DNA from: Nocardioides agri
GTDB taxonomy: Bacteria; Actinomycetota; Actinomycetes; Propionibacteriales; Nocardioidaceae
DNA length: 64,000 nt
Reading direction: 5' to 3'
NCBI RefSeq assembly: GCF_013778305.1
Contig: NZ_JACEIC010000004.1
Span: forward strand, 91,491-155,490
The notes below the pieces were generated by a model, which worked only from the letters and a program-made list of their open reading frames with translations, was not told the origin of the DNA and made no database searches. The position numbers and the translations under genes were made by a program. This document shows positions 1-10,319 of the stretch, piece by piece. Within the stretch, counting starts at the first letter, position 1. Each line of letters starts with the position of its first letter.

Positions 1-418
1 TGTTGGCGGTCAGCTTCGCGACCTGCTCGTCGTCCTCGGCGAACACCACGCGGCACTCGGCGTCGGCGAGGATGTACGTCGTGTCCTCGGCGTTCGTCGT
101 CGGGTAGACCGTCGTCGTCGCCCCGGCGGCGCACATGATCGCCAGGTCGGCGAGGATCCACTCGTAGCGGGTGCCCGACGCGATGCCCACGCGCTGCTCG
201 GACTGCAGGCCGAGCGAGAGCAGGCCGGCCGCGAGCCGCTGGACCTGCTCGCCGGTCTGGCGCCAGGTCATCGACTCCCAGGTCTCACCACGCGGGTAGC
301 GGAACGCCTCCTTGTCCGCCGAGGCAGCGACGCGGTCGAGGAACTGCACCGCGCAGTTCTGGGACAGTCGGTCGACGAAGCTCGCGTCGACGTTCGGGGG
401 GCTGGCCTGGGCGGTCAA
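1..418 (-). CDS. Long-chain acyl-CoA synthetase (AMP-forming), N-terminal part, cut by window edge
   Basis: About 139 N-terminal residues of an ANL-superfamily acyl-CoA ligase lie in the window; the rest is beyond base 1. The visible part has the family's opening: a start resembling FadD15-type ligases, the region that covers the substrate tunnel (FRYPRGETWESMTWRQT) and the conserved YPTTNAEDTTYIL segment. The enzyme would activate fatty acids with ATP and CoA in the cytoplasm. I chose the TTG at 418 because AGGAG lies 5 nt upstream; a GTG at 424 has no spacing to that site. The AMP-binding P-loop is not in view, so chain-length preference cannot be judged. Confidence 0.85.
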   Translation of the reverse strand, partial: MTAQASPPNVDASFVDRLSQNCAVQFLDRVAASADKEAFRYPRGETWESMTWRQTGEQVQRLAAGLLSLGLQSEQRVGIASGTRYEWILADLAIMCAAGATTTVYPTTNAEDTTYILADAECRVVFAEDDEQVAKLTAN

Positions 419-468
419 TGTCACTCCTGCTGGGCGCCGAGACGGACGAGGTTGCGAAGTAACCTAGA

Positions 469-1074
469 TCACTCACCCAACTCACGGGTAGCAAGGGTGG
501 AATTCGTCACCATGCGCGCCCGGAAGGCGGCGCTCACCGTCACTCCGCCGGCCGGCCGGTGTACGACGGTGAGCCTGTCACCGGCCGAGACCTCGCCCTC
601 CGCCACCACCCGCAGGTACGGCCCCGGACGTCCGGCGGCGACGAACCGCCGCGACCACGACCGGTTGTCGAGACCCGAGATCCGCAGCCACGAGCTGAAG
701 ACCCGGCAGGGCGTCCGGAAGCCCGCCACCTCGAGCTCAGCCGTCCCGATCCGCCAGCGCTCACCGAGCACCGCCTCGTTGACGTCGATGCCGGCCGTGG
801 TCAGGTTCTCGCCGAAGAACCCGTCGGGCAGCTCCCGGCCGAGCTCCTCGCCCCACCGGTCCAGATCCTCCCGGGCGAAGGCGTAGACCGCCTTGTCCAC
901 CCCTCCGTGGTGCGTGCGGTTGGAGACCTGGTCGCCGTCGAGCCCGAGCGTGCGCACGGCGACCGGACCCGTCACCGGGGTCTTGTGGATCGCGGTCCGC
1001 CGGCTCCGCGTCCAGGACACCTCGCGGGGCGTTCCGACGTTGACCGAGCGCACGGACGCCATGGCGTCGGTCAT
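469..1074 (-). CDS. MOSC domain-containing protein (YiiM-like)
   Basis: A 201-residue single-domain MOSC protein. The landmarks are an HHGG motif near residues 55-58, FFGEN near 86-90, and the conserved cysteine in a PC pair near residue 123 that in this family binds the molybdenum cofactor sulfur. YiiM-type proteins reduce N-hydroxylated compounds or handle Moco; the substrate here is unknown. The ATG at 1074 overlaps the stop of the upstream kinase gene (ATGA), so the two are translationally coupled. A longer frame extends upstream through the kinase gene but lacks family similarity there. Function beyond the fold is inference. Confidence 0.85.
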   Translation of the reverse strand: MTDAMASVRSVNVGTPREVSWTRSRRTAIHKTPVTGPVAVRTLGLDGDQVSNRTHHGGVDKAVYAFAREDLDRWGEELGRELPDGFFGENLTTAGIDVNEAVLGERWRIGTAELEVAGFRTPCRVFSSWLRISGLDNRSWSRRFVAAGRPGPYLRVVAEGEVSAGDRLTVVHRPAGGVTVSAAFRARMVTNSTLATRELGE

Positions 1075-1826
1075 TCCTGCACCGACTTCGCGATCGCGAT
1101 GCACCGGGTCACCCAGCCGGGCTCCTGCGCGGCGCGGACGACGCACCGCAGCACCACCCAGTCCCGCGCCCGGTCCTCGTCCAGGCCAGCGGCGTCGATC
1201 ACCGCGTGGAAGCGGGCCCGCACGCCACGGCGCACGTCTCCGGCGAGCTCGTCCCAGCGGTGCCACAGCAGCGGCGCGACCTCGAAGTGCGGGTCGCCGC
1301 TGAGCGGTTCGGGCGCGATCGCGAGCCACGGCTGCCGGTCGCCGGGGAGCACGTGCCCGTAGTGCAGGTCGGTGTGCAGGAGCCGCCCGTCGGTCCCGTC
1401 GTCGGTGGCGAAGGCGCGCCCGAGCGCGACCGCCTGCTCCACCAGCCGCCGCGGGAGCGGCGCCCCCGCGAGGCGCCCGGTCCGGCGCACCACCTCGTCG
1501 GACAGCCGCGGCAGCTGGGGCGGCGCGGTGACGTGCAGACGGCCGTAGAGGTCGCCGACGATCTCGCAGGCCTCGACGTCCCAGTGGTCAACCAGGCCCT
1601 CGGGGTGCACGCGCTCGAGGAGGACGGCGGACCGGTGCGGGTCGGCCCGCAGCAGCCGGACCGCACCCTGGCCGTGCCAGTGCTGGAGCGCGAGGTGCTC
1701 GTGCTCGGCGGCCCCGATCTTGAGCACGGCCGGCTGTCCTCCCGGCGTGCGCACCGGCACCACGGACGTCGGCTCGCCGTCCGGCACCAGCTCCCACTCG
1801 GCGAGCAGCTCGTCGACCACGGTCAC
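1071..1826 (-). CDS. Aminoglycoside/hydroxyurea phosphotransferase-family kinase (APH(6)-like)
   Basis: A 251-residue protein of the streptomycin-6-kinase/hydroxyurea kinase type. Lys36 in AVLKIG matches the ATP-binding lysine. The catalytic loop HTDLHYGHVL (residues 151-160) replaces the usual HGDLHxxN, with His where the Mg-binding Asn normally sits. The metal-binding Asp is in LSGDPHFEVAPLL near residue 178. Members phosphorylate small hydroxylated antibiotics, but many chromosomal homologues have no shown resistance role. The GTG start at 1826 follows a GGATGGGG stretch. The gene is divergent from a membrane protein/regulator operon and overlaps the MOSC gene by 4 nt. Substrate is not predictable from sequence. 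Confidence 0.8.
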   Translation of the reverse strand: MTVVDELLAEWELVPDGEPTSVVPVRTPGGQPAVLKIGAAEHEHLALQHWHGQGAVRLLRADPHRSAVLLERVHPEGLVDHWDVEACEIVGDLYGRLHVTAPPQLPRLSDEVVRRTGRLAGAPLPRRLVEQAVALGRAFATDDGTDGRLLHTDLHYGHVLPGDRQPWLAIAPEPLSGDPHFEVAPLLWHRWDELAGDVRRGVRARFHAVIDAAGLDEDRARDWVVLRCVVRAAQEPGWVTRCIAIAKSVQE

Positions 1827-1854
1827 CGCCCCATCCCAGCAGACGACGAAACAC

Positions 1855-1897
1855 TTGCCGATCTGGAAAGCATTCGATAACTTTCCGGCATGGAAAG
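1855..1897 (+). promoter_or_regulatory. SigA-type leaderless promoter overlapped by a GGAAAG/CTTTCC operator
   Basis: TTGCCG (1855-1860), a 17-bp spacer and TAACTT (1878-1883) precede the ATG at 1890 by 6 nt, so the mRNA is probably leaderless. GGAAAG (1865-1870) and CTTTCC (1881-1886) form an inverted repeat spanning the -10 box, and a third GGAAAG lies at 1892-1897 inside the first codons. This is a plausible autoregulatory site for the winged-helix protein encoded second in the operon. The binding protein is inferred from position only. Confidence 0.55.
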
Positions 1898-2342
1898 CGA
1901 CGAGATCCGCCAGACCCTGCGGGAGGCCGACCGCGCCGAGGCGGCCCCGTGGACGGACTACCCGCCGACGCCACGCTGGTACCCGCCCGCCGTCGGGGCC
2001 TGGGCCGCCCTGCTGACCGTGGCCTTCACCGAGCTCGACGGCGCCTGGCAGTGGCTGGCCCTGGCAGCGCTCATCGGCGCCGAGCTCGGCTTCGTCCGCT
2101 GGTACGTGCGCTACCGCAACAGCGTGATGCCCACCGGGCGACCGCCGCGGGAGTTCCGCGGCGCCATCGCGCTCTTCCTGGTGGGCGCGACCGCCCTGGT
2201 GGTCGGCACCGGCGCGCTGGTCGCCCTGGTCGCGCCGTGGGCGGGCGCTGCCTTCGCGTTCGTCGGGACGACGCTGGTGGTCGCCTGGTACGAGTCGGCG
2301 TACGCCGACGCGGCCCGCCGCGCCCGCGAGCGGCTCGCGTGA
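1890..2342 (+). CDS. Hypothetical membrane protein paired with winged-helix regulator
   Basis: A 150-residue protein with a charged N-terminus of about 30 residues followed by about four hydrophobic segments (roughly 33-48, 52-72, 92-115 and 116-135). I do not recognise a catalytic motif. It shares a 4-nt overlap (GTGA) with a downstream winged-helix regulator, a two-gene layout common in actinobacteria where the regulator controls the small membrane protein. The start is the ATG directly after a good -35/-10 pair. Likely located in the cytoplasmic membrane; function unknown. Confidence 0.75.
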   Translation: MESDEIRQTLREADRAEAAPWTDYPPTPRWYPPAVGAWAALLTVAFTELDGAWQWLALAALIGAELGFVRWYVRYRNSVMPTGRPPREFRGAIALFLVGATALVVGTGALVALVAPWAGAAFAFVGTTLVVAWYESAYADAARRARERLA

Positions 2343-2650
2343 GCACCTCCGCCCTCGACGGGCTGGACCCCGCCCTGACCGCGCCGAAGCGGCTGGCGGC
2401 GATGGCCCTGCTGTCGCGCTCGGCCGCTGCTGACTTCAGCGTGCTGCGCGACCACCTCGGCGTCAGCGAGTCGGACCTGTCCAAGCAGATGTCCGCGCTC
2501 GTCGCGGCCGGCTACGTCAGCGCGCGCAAGAGCGGCCACGGGCGCGGCAGCGCGACGACGTACGCCGCGACCCGCGCGGGGAAGCGTGCTTACGCGCGGC
2601 ACCGGTCCGCGCTCGAGGCGATCCTCGACGGGCAGCCCGGGCCGGGGTGA
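2339..2650 (+). CDS. Winged-helix DNA-binding regulator (MarR/ArsR-like, HTH_27 type)
   Basis: A 103-residue protein made almost entirely of one winged helix-turn-helix. LAAMALLSRS opens the first helices, the segment FSVLRDHLGVSESDLSKQM carries the recognition helix, and a basic wing follows (SARKSGHGRG). The GTG at 2339 overlaps the stop of the membrane protein gene, so both are made from one mRNA. Single-domain proteins of this kind usually repress their own operon; the GGAAAG/CTTTCC repeat at the promoter is the obvious candidate site. The inducer is unknown. Confidence 0.8.
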   Translation: MSTSALDGLDPALTAPKRLAAMALLSRSAAADFSVLRDHLGVSESDLSKQMSALVAAGYVSARKSGHGRGSATTYAATRAGKRAYARHRSALEAILDGQPGPG

Positions 2651-2662
2651 TCCGGCACCGCG

Positions 2663-4552
<1,890 letters not shown>

Positions 4553-4637
4553 GTACGGGGGGCCCGCTCATTCTCCCACAGGCGTGCGCCGGGAGCCGCC
4601 TCCGCGCACACCTGCGGCGATGTACCAGGATGGCGGC

Positions 4638-5606
4638 GTGACCGCCGCCGTACGCATCCCGACGACCATCCCCCACGGCCGGACGGCGCGGCGGCTGGAG
4701 TGGCCGCACCTGCCGCCGCACGTGCGGGCGCTCGTGGAGGAGCACTGCGGCTCCCCCGTCGTCGAGGCGGTCTCGCAGGGCGCCGGGTTCACCCCCGGCT
4801 TCGCGTCGGTCCTGGTCTGTGCGGACGGGACGCGGCACTTCGTCAAGGCCGCGTCGACCAAGGCGCAGCGGATGTTCGCCGAGGCCTACCGCGAGGAGGC
4901 CCGCAAACTCGCGGCGCTGCCCGACGGCGCGCCCGCGCCCCGGCTCCTGTGGCTGCACGACGCGGACGACTGGGTCGTCCTCGGCATCGAGCACGTCGCG
5001 GCGCGCCAGCCGGCCCGCCCGTGGCGAGCCGGCGACCTGGACGTCTGCCTCGCGATGACCGAGCAGATGGCGGCCGCGCTCACGCCCCCGCCGACCGGGC
5101 TCGAGGTCGCGGAGTTCCGCACGGAGTTCGCGGAGTGGCCGGCGTACTGGGACCAACTCCGGAGCACGCCGCCGGAGCTGGCGGGTTTCGCCGCCCACGC
5201 CGACGAGGCGGCCGGCCTCGCCGCCCGGTTCGCGGACGTCACTGCCGGCGAGACCCTCGTGCACACCGACATCCGCGACGACAACCTGATGCTGACCGAC
5301 GACGGGCGCGTGCTGCTGTGCGACTGGAACTGGCCGGTCGTCGGTGCCGCGTGGCTCGACACCGTGTTCCTGATGATCGGCCCCCGCGGCGACGGGCTCG
5401 ACGTCGAGGCGGCGCTCTCCGCGTCGCCGGTGACCCGCGACGTGCCGGCCGAGTCGATCGACGTGGTGATCGCGCTGATCACGGCCTACTTCCTGCTCTC
5501 GGCTACGCTGCCGGTGCCGCCGACCTCGCCGTACATGCGCGACGCGCAGCGCTGGCAGGGCGAGGTGTGCTGGCAGTGGCTCGCCGAGCGGCGCGGCTGG
5601 TCCTGA
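4638..5606 (+). CDS. Phosphotransferase-family (APH/choline kinase fold) protein
   Basis: A 322-residue kinase-fold protein. The catalytic loop HTDIRDDNLML (residues 209-219) supplies the base Asp and the metal-binding Asn, and CDWNWP (228-233) supplies the second metal-binding Asp. An N-lobe Lys lies in HFVKAAS near residue 70. Such proteins phosphorylate hydroxyls on small molecules; the substrate cannot be told. The start is the GTG at 4638; an upstream extension of the frame runs antisense to lepA and is ignored. It is divergent from lepA and followed by the rpsT promoter, so probably monocistronic. Confidence 0.8.
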   Translation: MTAAVRIPTTIPHGRTARRLEWPHLPPHVRALVEEHCGSPVVEAVSQGAGFTPGFASVLVCADGTRHFVKAASTKAQRMFAEAYREEARKLAALPDGAPAPRLLWLHDADDWVVLGIEHVAARQPARPWRAGDLDVCLAMTEQMAAALTPPPTGLEVAEFRTEFAEWPAYWDQLRSTPPELAGFAAHADEAAGLAARFADVTAGETLVHTDIRDDNLMLTDDGRVLLCDWNWPVVGAAWLDTVFLMIGPRGDGLDVEAALSASPVTRDVPAESIDVVIALITAYFLLSATLPVPPTSPYMRDAQRWQGEVCWQWLAERRGWS

Positions 5607-5613
5607 GCGCGAT

Positions 5614-5643
5614 TTGGGCGGCCGCGAGCACCGCTGCTAGCCT
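5614..5643 (+). promoter_or_regulatory. Probable SigA promoter of rpsT
   Basis: TTGGGC (5614-5619) and TAGCCT (5638-5643) are separated by 18 bp and lie in the gap between the kinase gene and rpsT. This leaves an untranslated leader of about 80 nt before the rpsT GTG. The leader could carry S20 autoregulation, but I see no specific structure to support that. Confidence 0.45.
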
Positions 5644-5728
5644 TGTTCGTCGCGTGTCGGACGCCCTGGCTCCGATCGCGCCCCTGACGAACCGACCGAT
5701 CACCCTCCCCATCACGAAGGCGTAGCAA

Positions 5729-5989
5729 GTGGCGAACATCAAGTCCCAGATCAAGCGCAACAAGCAGAACGAGAAGCGGCACGAGCGCAACAAGGCCGTG
5801 AAGTCCGGTCTCAAGACCGCCGTCCGCAAGTTCCGCGAGGCCGCCGAGGCTGGCGACAAGGACACCGCGGTCAAGCTCGGCCAGGACGCGGCCAAGAAGC
5901 TCGACAAGGCCGCCTCGAAGGGCGTCATCCACAAGAACCAGGCCGCGAACCGCAAGTCCGCGATCGCCAAGAAGGCCGCTTCTCTCTGA
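5729..5989 (+). CDS. rpsT: 30S ribosomal protein S20
   Basis: An 86-residue, lysine/arginine-rich helical protein with the family's opening (ANIKSQIKRNKQNEKR) and a C-terminal KGVIHKNQAANRKSAIAKK segment. It binds 16S rRNA early in small-subunit assembly. Length is typical. The start is GTG. It is followed by two strong hairpins and is convergent with holA. Confidence 0.98.
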   Translation: MANIKSQIKRNKQNEKRHERNKAVKSGLKTAVRKFREAAEAGDKDTAVKLGQDAAKKLDKAASKGVIHKNQAANRKSAIAKKAASL

Positions 5990-5995
5990 TCCTGC

Positions 5996-6060
5996 GACCT
6001 GTCGGCGACAGGTCCTGATCGGTCGTCACGTCGACCCGTCCGAGTCTCTCGGGCGGGTCG
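5996..6060. terminator. Two tandem hairpins between rpsT and holA
   Basis: Hairpin 1: GACCTGTC (5996-6003), loop GGC, GACAGGTC (6007-6014), perfect 8 bp. Hairpin 2: a 13-bp stem, 6032-6044 paired with 6048-6060 with one G-T pair, loop TCT. A weak T-rich stretch follows on the plus strand. The position between convergent genes suggests a bidirectional terminator. Confidence 0.7.
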
Positions 6061-6080
6061 TCGTCATTTCCGAGCGACCC

Positions 6081-7082
6081 TCAGCGCTGATCGCGCAGCG
6101 CGGTGACGGTGAGCACCAGCCGCTCGAGGGTGTACGACGCGTCGCTGGCGGCGCCCTTGATGTCGGCGTCGGCCTGGGCGATCGCGCGGATCGCCCGCGC
6201 GATGCCGCCGTCGGACCAGCCGCGCGACTGGTCGCGGATCGTGCGCAGCTTCCACGGCGGCACCCCGACCTCGCGGGCCAGGTCGGCCTCGCGCATGCCC
6301 CGCGGAGCCGACTTGTAGCGGGCGACGCCGCGCGCTCCCCCGGCGAACGCCGAGGTCACGAGCACGGGAGCGGTGCCGCCGTCGAGCGCCCAGCGCAGCT
6401 CCTCGAGCGCCTGCGTGCGACGGCCCCAGAAGGCGGCGTCGGCGACGGCGAACGACTTCGCCTCGGCCCGGCCGCCGAAGTAGCGCTTCACGATGTCGAC
6501 GGTGAGCGCCTGCCCCGGGAAGTCGTTGGCGAGCTGGTGGGCAGCGGCCGCGAGCGAGCGCAGGTCCTGTCCGACCGCCTGGACCAGCAGGTCGGCGGCG
6601 TCCGGCTCCATGCCCGATCCGTGGAGGCGGGCCTCGGAGGCGACGAACGCCGGGAACTCCGAGGGTCGCAGCTCGGTGGTCTTGGTCTCGGTGACGGTGG
6701 CGAGCTTGCGCAGCTTGGTCAGCACTCCCGAGCCCTTGGGACCGCCGCTGTGCATCAGCACCAGCGCCACCTCGTCGGCCGGCGCCGCGGCGTAGCCGAG
6801 GATCCCCTCGACGGACTCCTCCGGCAGGTCCTCGAGGCCCCGGACGACCACGCACCGGGTCGAGGAGAAGAGCGACGGCGCCGACAGCTCGCCGAGCGTC
6901 GCCAACGTCAGGTCGGCCCCGCGGGTCTCCGCGAACTCCATCTCGGGGTCGTGGTGGCGCACCGCGTCGCGGACCGAGGTCACCGCCCGCTCCCGGAGGA
7001 ACTCCTCCTTGCCGGTCACCAGCGTGACCTTGGCCAGGACGTCTGCTGCGCGGAGCTTCGTGGTGCCTGCCATGGTGGGCAC
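6081..7082 (-). CDS. holA: DNA polymerase III subunit delta
   Basis: A 333-residue clamp-loader delta subunit. It opens the beta clamp as part of the DnaX complex. The N-terminal AAA-like domain starts with VTLVTGKEEFLRERAV, and the ALVLMHSGGPKGSGVLTKL stretch is typical of the family, as is the C-terminal helical region with FPPWKL-like PPWKLRTIRDQ. Length matches the family (about 320-340). The frame opens at a GTG (7082), with an ATG three codons later; neither has a strong ribosome-binding site. It follows comEC by 6 nt and is the last gene of comEA-comEC-holA. Confidence 0.93.
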   Translation of the reverse strand: MPTMAGTTKLRAADVLAKVTLVTGKEEFLRERAVTSVRDAVRHHDPEMEFAETRGADLTLATLGELSAPSLFSSTRCVVVRGLEDLPEESVEGILGYAAAPADEVALVLMHSGGPKGSGVLTKLRKLATVTETKTTELRPSEFPAFVASEARLHGSGMEPDAADLLVQAVGQDLRSLAAAAHQLANDFPGQALTVDIVKRYFGGRAEAKSFAVADAAFWGRRTQALEELRWALDGGTAPVLVTSAFAGGARGVARYKSAPRGMREADLAREVGVPPWKLRTIRDQSRGWSDGGIARAIRAIAQADADIKGAASDASYTLERLVLTVTALRDQR

Positions 7083-7088
7083 AGCCTG

Positions 7089-9389
7089 TCACAGCCCGCC
7101 GACGGTGACCGTCGCGAGGCTCGTGCCATCGACGACGACGGCGAGGTCGCCGCCCGTGTCGGTGCGCAGCACCCGCGTCCCGGCCGCCACCAGCGGGCCG
7201 AGCGCCTCGGCGGCCGGGTGGCCGTAGTCGTTGTCGGCGCCCACCGACACCAGCGCGACCCGGGCACCGAGGCCGAGCAGCCAGGGCTCGTCCTGGTAGC
7301 GGCTGCCGTGGTGCGGCACCTTCAGCACGTCGACGCGCAGGTCCGGCCAGGTGCGGGCGAGCGCCGCCTGCCCGTGCGGCTCGACGTCGCCGGTCAGCAG
7401 CAGCCGGACGCCGCGCACCTCGGCCAGCAGCACCACGCTCGCGTCGTTGGCGGTGCTGCCGTCGCCGGGTCCGGTCTCGGGCGCGCCGGGCGGCGGCCAG
7501 AGGACCGTGAGCCGGAGGTCGCCGACCTGCTGCGGCACGGCGTACGGCGCGACCGTGGGCGTGACGCCGTGCGCGGCAGCGATCTCGGACACGGCCTGCA
7601 CGGCCTCCGGCGGGTCCTGCAGGGACGTCGTCTCGACGGCTCCGACGGCGCGCCCCTCGAAGAGGGCGGCGAAGCCGTCCACGTGGTCGGCGTGGAAGTG
7701 GGTCAGCACCGCCAGCGGCACCGTGCGGACGCCGAGCCGGTCCAGGCACCGGTCCAGGGCGACCGGGTCCGGGCCGGCGTCGACCACGACGCCGGCGCCG
7801 CCGTCGGCGGCCAGCACCAGGGCGTCGCCCTGGCCGACGTCGCAGGCCACCATCACCCAGCCGCGCGGCGGCCAGCCGGGCTGCGGTGGGCGGACCGCCA
7901 CGACCAGCCCGAGCAGCAGGCAGCACCCGACCCCGGTCACCGGGTGCCGGAGCAGCACGGGACCCGCGACCGCGACCGCTGCTACGAGCAGGGTCAGCAC
8001 CGCGAGCGCCAGCGCACCGGACCCCCAGCCGACAGCGGCACCGGGGAGGTCGGCGGCACGGGTCGCGACCGCGACGATCCACGCCACGCACCAGCCGGCG
8101 AGCGTGCCCAGCAACCGCCCGGCCGGCGCCCAGACCAGGCCGACGAGGCCACCGCCGAGGCCGAGCACGGTCGCCGGGGCGACCGCCGGCGCGACCGCCA
8201 GGTTGGCGGCGACCGCGACCAGGCTGACCTGTCCCGACAGGGCGGCGACGACCGGCGTGCACGCGAGCTGCGCAGCGGCGGGGACGGCGACCGCCTCCGC
8301 CGCGACGCGGGGCAGCCAGCGGGCGAGCGCGTCGCGCCACACCGGTGCGAGCAGCACGATGCCACCGGTCGCCAGCGCCGAGAGCGCGAAGCCCGGCTGC
8401 ACCGCCAGGCCCGGCTGCACGAGGAGCAGGACGACGACGGCGACGCCGAGTGCCCTCGGACCGCGGCGCCGTCCGTCGACGCCCAGGCCGACCAGGCCCA
8501 CCGCCCCCATCACCGCCGCCCGCAGCACGCTGGGCTCCGTGCGCGCCAGGAGCACGAACCCGACGATCCCGAGCGCCCCGACGACGTAGAGCCAGCGGCC
8601 GCGCACCCCGCACGTGCGGGCGAGGAGCAGCAGGAAGCCGACCACCAGGGTCAGGTTCGTCCCGGAGACCGCGAGCAGGTGAGTCAATCCGGTCGTCCGG
8701 AAGTCGGCGGCGAGCTGCTCGTCGAGACCCGCATCGTCGCCGTCGACCAGCGCCGGCACCAACGCGGCCTGGTCGGCGGGCCGGTGCGCCACGGCGGCTC
8801 GCACCGATGCGCGGACTGCGCTCGCTGCGCGCCACCAGGGGTCCGGACCGGCCACCGCCTCGGGCGGACCTCGGCTGGCCAGGACCCCGGCGACGTCGTC
8901 GTCGGCCGGCCCGAGCCTGCCGGTCGTCCGCACCCGGCTGCCGAGCGGCGCCTCGAGCCATGCGGTGTCACCGACCACCAGCACGGTCGTGCGGGTCGCG
9001 AAGGTCTGAGCGCGCCCGGTGAGGGACCGGACCTCGAGGCGGCACACCACGGTGCTGCCGAAGCGGCCCTGGACCTCCCGCGGGTCGCTGACCACCACGC
9101 CTTCGACGCGCACCGCCGCTCGCTCGACGGCGAGTGCGGCGACCGGACCCCGTCGGACCTGCTCCAGCCGCAGCACGGTGACGCCGCCGACCGCCGCGAG
9201 CACGAGCACGCCGGCGAGCGCCGCTCCGAGGCCGCTGCCGGACCGGCGACGCAGCGCCAGCCCGAGCACCGCCGCCAGCACCAGGGCGCCGCCGACCGAC
9301 CACCATCCCTGCCAGCGTCCCGCACCGGCGCCTGCCCAGGCGGCGACCGCGAGTCCGAGCATCCGCAGGTCGGGACCACCCGCACGCAC
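7089..9389 (-). CDS. comEC: ComEC/Rec2 family DNA-uptake channel protein
   Basis: A 766-residue polytopic membrane protein. The order is an N-terminal hydrophobic segment and OB-like DUF4131 region (about 1-180), the Competence transmembrane domain (about 190-480, with LAVSGTNLTLVVGFLLLL), and a C-terminal metallo-beta-lactamase domain with HFHADHVDGF near residue 565 and LKVPHHGSRY. It is the predicted inner-membrane channel for single-stranded DNA during transformation; the hydrolase domain may degrade the other strand. It sits directly downstream of comEA (6 nt). Whether the organism is competent cannot be told; these genes are widespread in actinobacteria. Confidence 0.92.
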   Translation of the reverse strand: MRAGGPDLRMLGLAVAAWAGAGAGRWQGWWSVGGALVLAAVLGLALRRRSGSGLGAALAGVLVLAAVGGVTVLRLEQVRRGPVAALAVERAAVRVEGVVVSDPREVQGRFGSTVVCRLEVRSLTGRAQTFATRTTVLVVGDTAWLEAPLGSRVRTTGRLGPADDDVAGVLASRGPPEAVAGPDPWWRAASAVRASVRAAVAHRPADQAALVPALVDGDDAGLDEQLAADFRTTGLTHLLAVSGTNLTLVVGFLLLLARTCGVRGRWLYVVGALGIVGFVLLARTEPSVLRAAVMGAVGLVGLGVDGRRRGPRALGVAVVVLLLVQPGLAVQPGFALSALATGGIVLLAPVWRDALARWLPRVAAEAVAVPAAAQLACTPVVAALSGQVSLVAVAANLAVAPAVAPATVLGLGGGLVGLVWAPAGRLLGTLAGWCVAWIVAVATRAADLPGAAVGWGSGALALAVLTLLVAAVAVAGPVLLRHPVTGVGCCLLLGLVVAVRPPQPGWPPRGWVMVACDVGQGDALVLAADGGAGVVVDAGPDPVALDRCLDRLGVRTVPLAVLTHFHADHVDGFAALFEGRAVGAVETTSLQDPPEAVQAVSEIAAAHGVTPTVAPYAVPQQVGDLRLTVLWPPPGAPETGPGDGSTANDASVVLLAEVRGVRLLLTGDVEPHGQAALARTWPDLRVDVLKVPHHGSRYQDEPWLLGLGARVALVSVGADNDYGHPAAEALGPLVAAGTRVLRTDTGGDLAVVVDGTSLATVTVGGL

Positions 9390-9395
9390 GCCGCC

Positions 9396-10223
9396 TCACA
9401 CCGTCACGTGCGGGGTCAGCTGGGCCAGGGTGGCGTCGCCGATGCCGTCGACCTCGAGCAGCTCCTCGATCGCGCTGAAGCCGCCGTGCTGCTCGCGCCA
9501 GGTCACGATCGCCTGGGCCGTGACCGGGCCGACCTCCGGCAGCGTCTCGAGCTCGGCCAGGGAGGCGGTGTTGATGTTGACGAGCACCGTGCCCAGCGGG
9601 CCGGACGGCGCGGGAGGCCCGGGACCGGCGCCCCCTGCCGCCCCCGCCGGTGCCCCGACGAGGATCTGCTCGCCGTCGACGAGCAGCCGGGCGAGGTTGA
9701 CGGAGGACAGGTTGGCGCCGCGACGGGCTCCGCCGGCCGCCTCGACGGCGTCGACCACCCGCGACCCGGTGTCGAGCACGACGATGCCGGGCCGACGGAC
9801 CGCACCGCTGACGTCGACGGTGACCGTGCCGGAGCCGGTGGGCGCCCCGGAGGCGGTCGGCGTGGAGGCCGCCGGCGTCGCGCCGGTGAGGGCCGGTGTC
9901 GTGCCGGAGGGAGCCGTCGGCGGGGGCGCCTCCACCACGCTCGGCTGGCTGCGCACCACCCACCACGCCGTCAGCGCCAGCCCGACGGCCGCCAGCACCG
10001 CGACGACCACCAGGTGGGTCGGGCCGAGCCCCCAGCGGTCCCGCCAGGGCTGGGGGCCGGGCGCCGCCCGCCGCGAGGCGTGCCGACCCGGCAGCGGGAT
10101 CTCAGGACCCGGGTCGAGCGCCTCGTCGGGATCCGGTCGCTGGGCGGCCAGCTCGGCGCCGAGCTGCGCGAGCCGGCGCGAGACGGCTTCCTGGTGGCCG
10201 GTGCGGTGGCGGAAGGGAGGCAT
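9396..10223 (-). CDS. comEA: ComEA-like DNA-binding protein (SLBB + helix-hairpin-helix)
   Basis: A 275-residue protein. A cytoplasmic N-terminus of about 68 residues is followed by one transmembrane helix (about 69-90), a Pro/Thr/Ala-rich linker, an SLBB domain (VSGAVRRPGIVVL, about 139-170), another Pro/Gly/Ala linker and a C-terminal pair of helix-hairpin-helix motifs (INTASLAELETLPEVGPVTA, then IEELLEVDGIGDATLAQL). The external HhH domain binds double-stranded DNA and hands it to ComEC, encoded just downstream. The ATG at 10223 follows a GGAGG-like stretch. Confidence 0.9.
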   Translation of the reverse strand: MPPFRHRTGHQEAVSRRLAQLGAELAAQRPDPDEALDPGPEIPLPGRHASRRAAPGPQPWRDRWGLGPTHLVVVAVLAAVGLALTAWWVVRSQPSVVEAPPPTAPSGTTPALTGATPAASTPTASGAPTGSGTVTVDVSGAVRRPGIVVLDTGSRVVDAVEAAGGARRGANLSSVNLARLLVDGEQILVGAPAGAAGGAGPGPPAPSGPLGTVLVNINTASLAELETLPEVGPVTAQAIVTWREQHGGFSAIEELLEVDGIGDATLAQLTPHVTV

Positions 10224-10319
10224 GACGCGACGCTAGGGAGACGGGCCGACGTCGGCGGCCGGCCGTCCCGTGGGCTGTGGAGAACGCGGTCGGGGCGGCG
10301 CCTGTGGACGATTCGCGGC

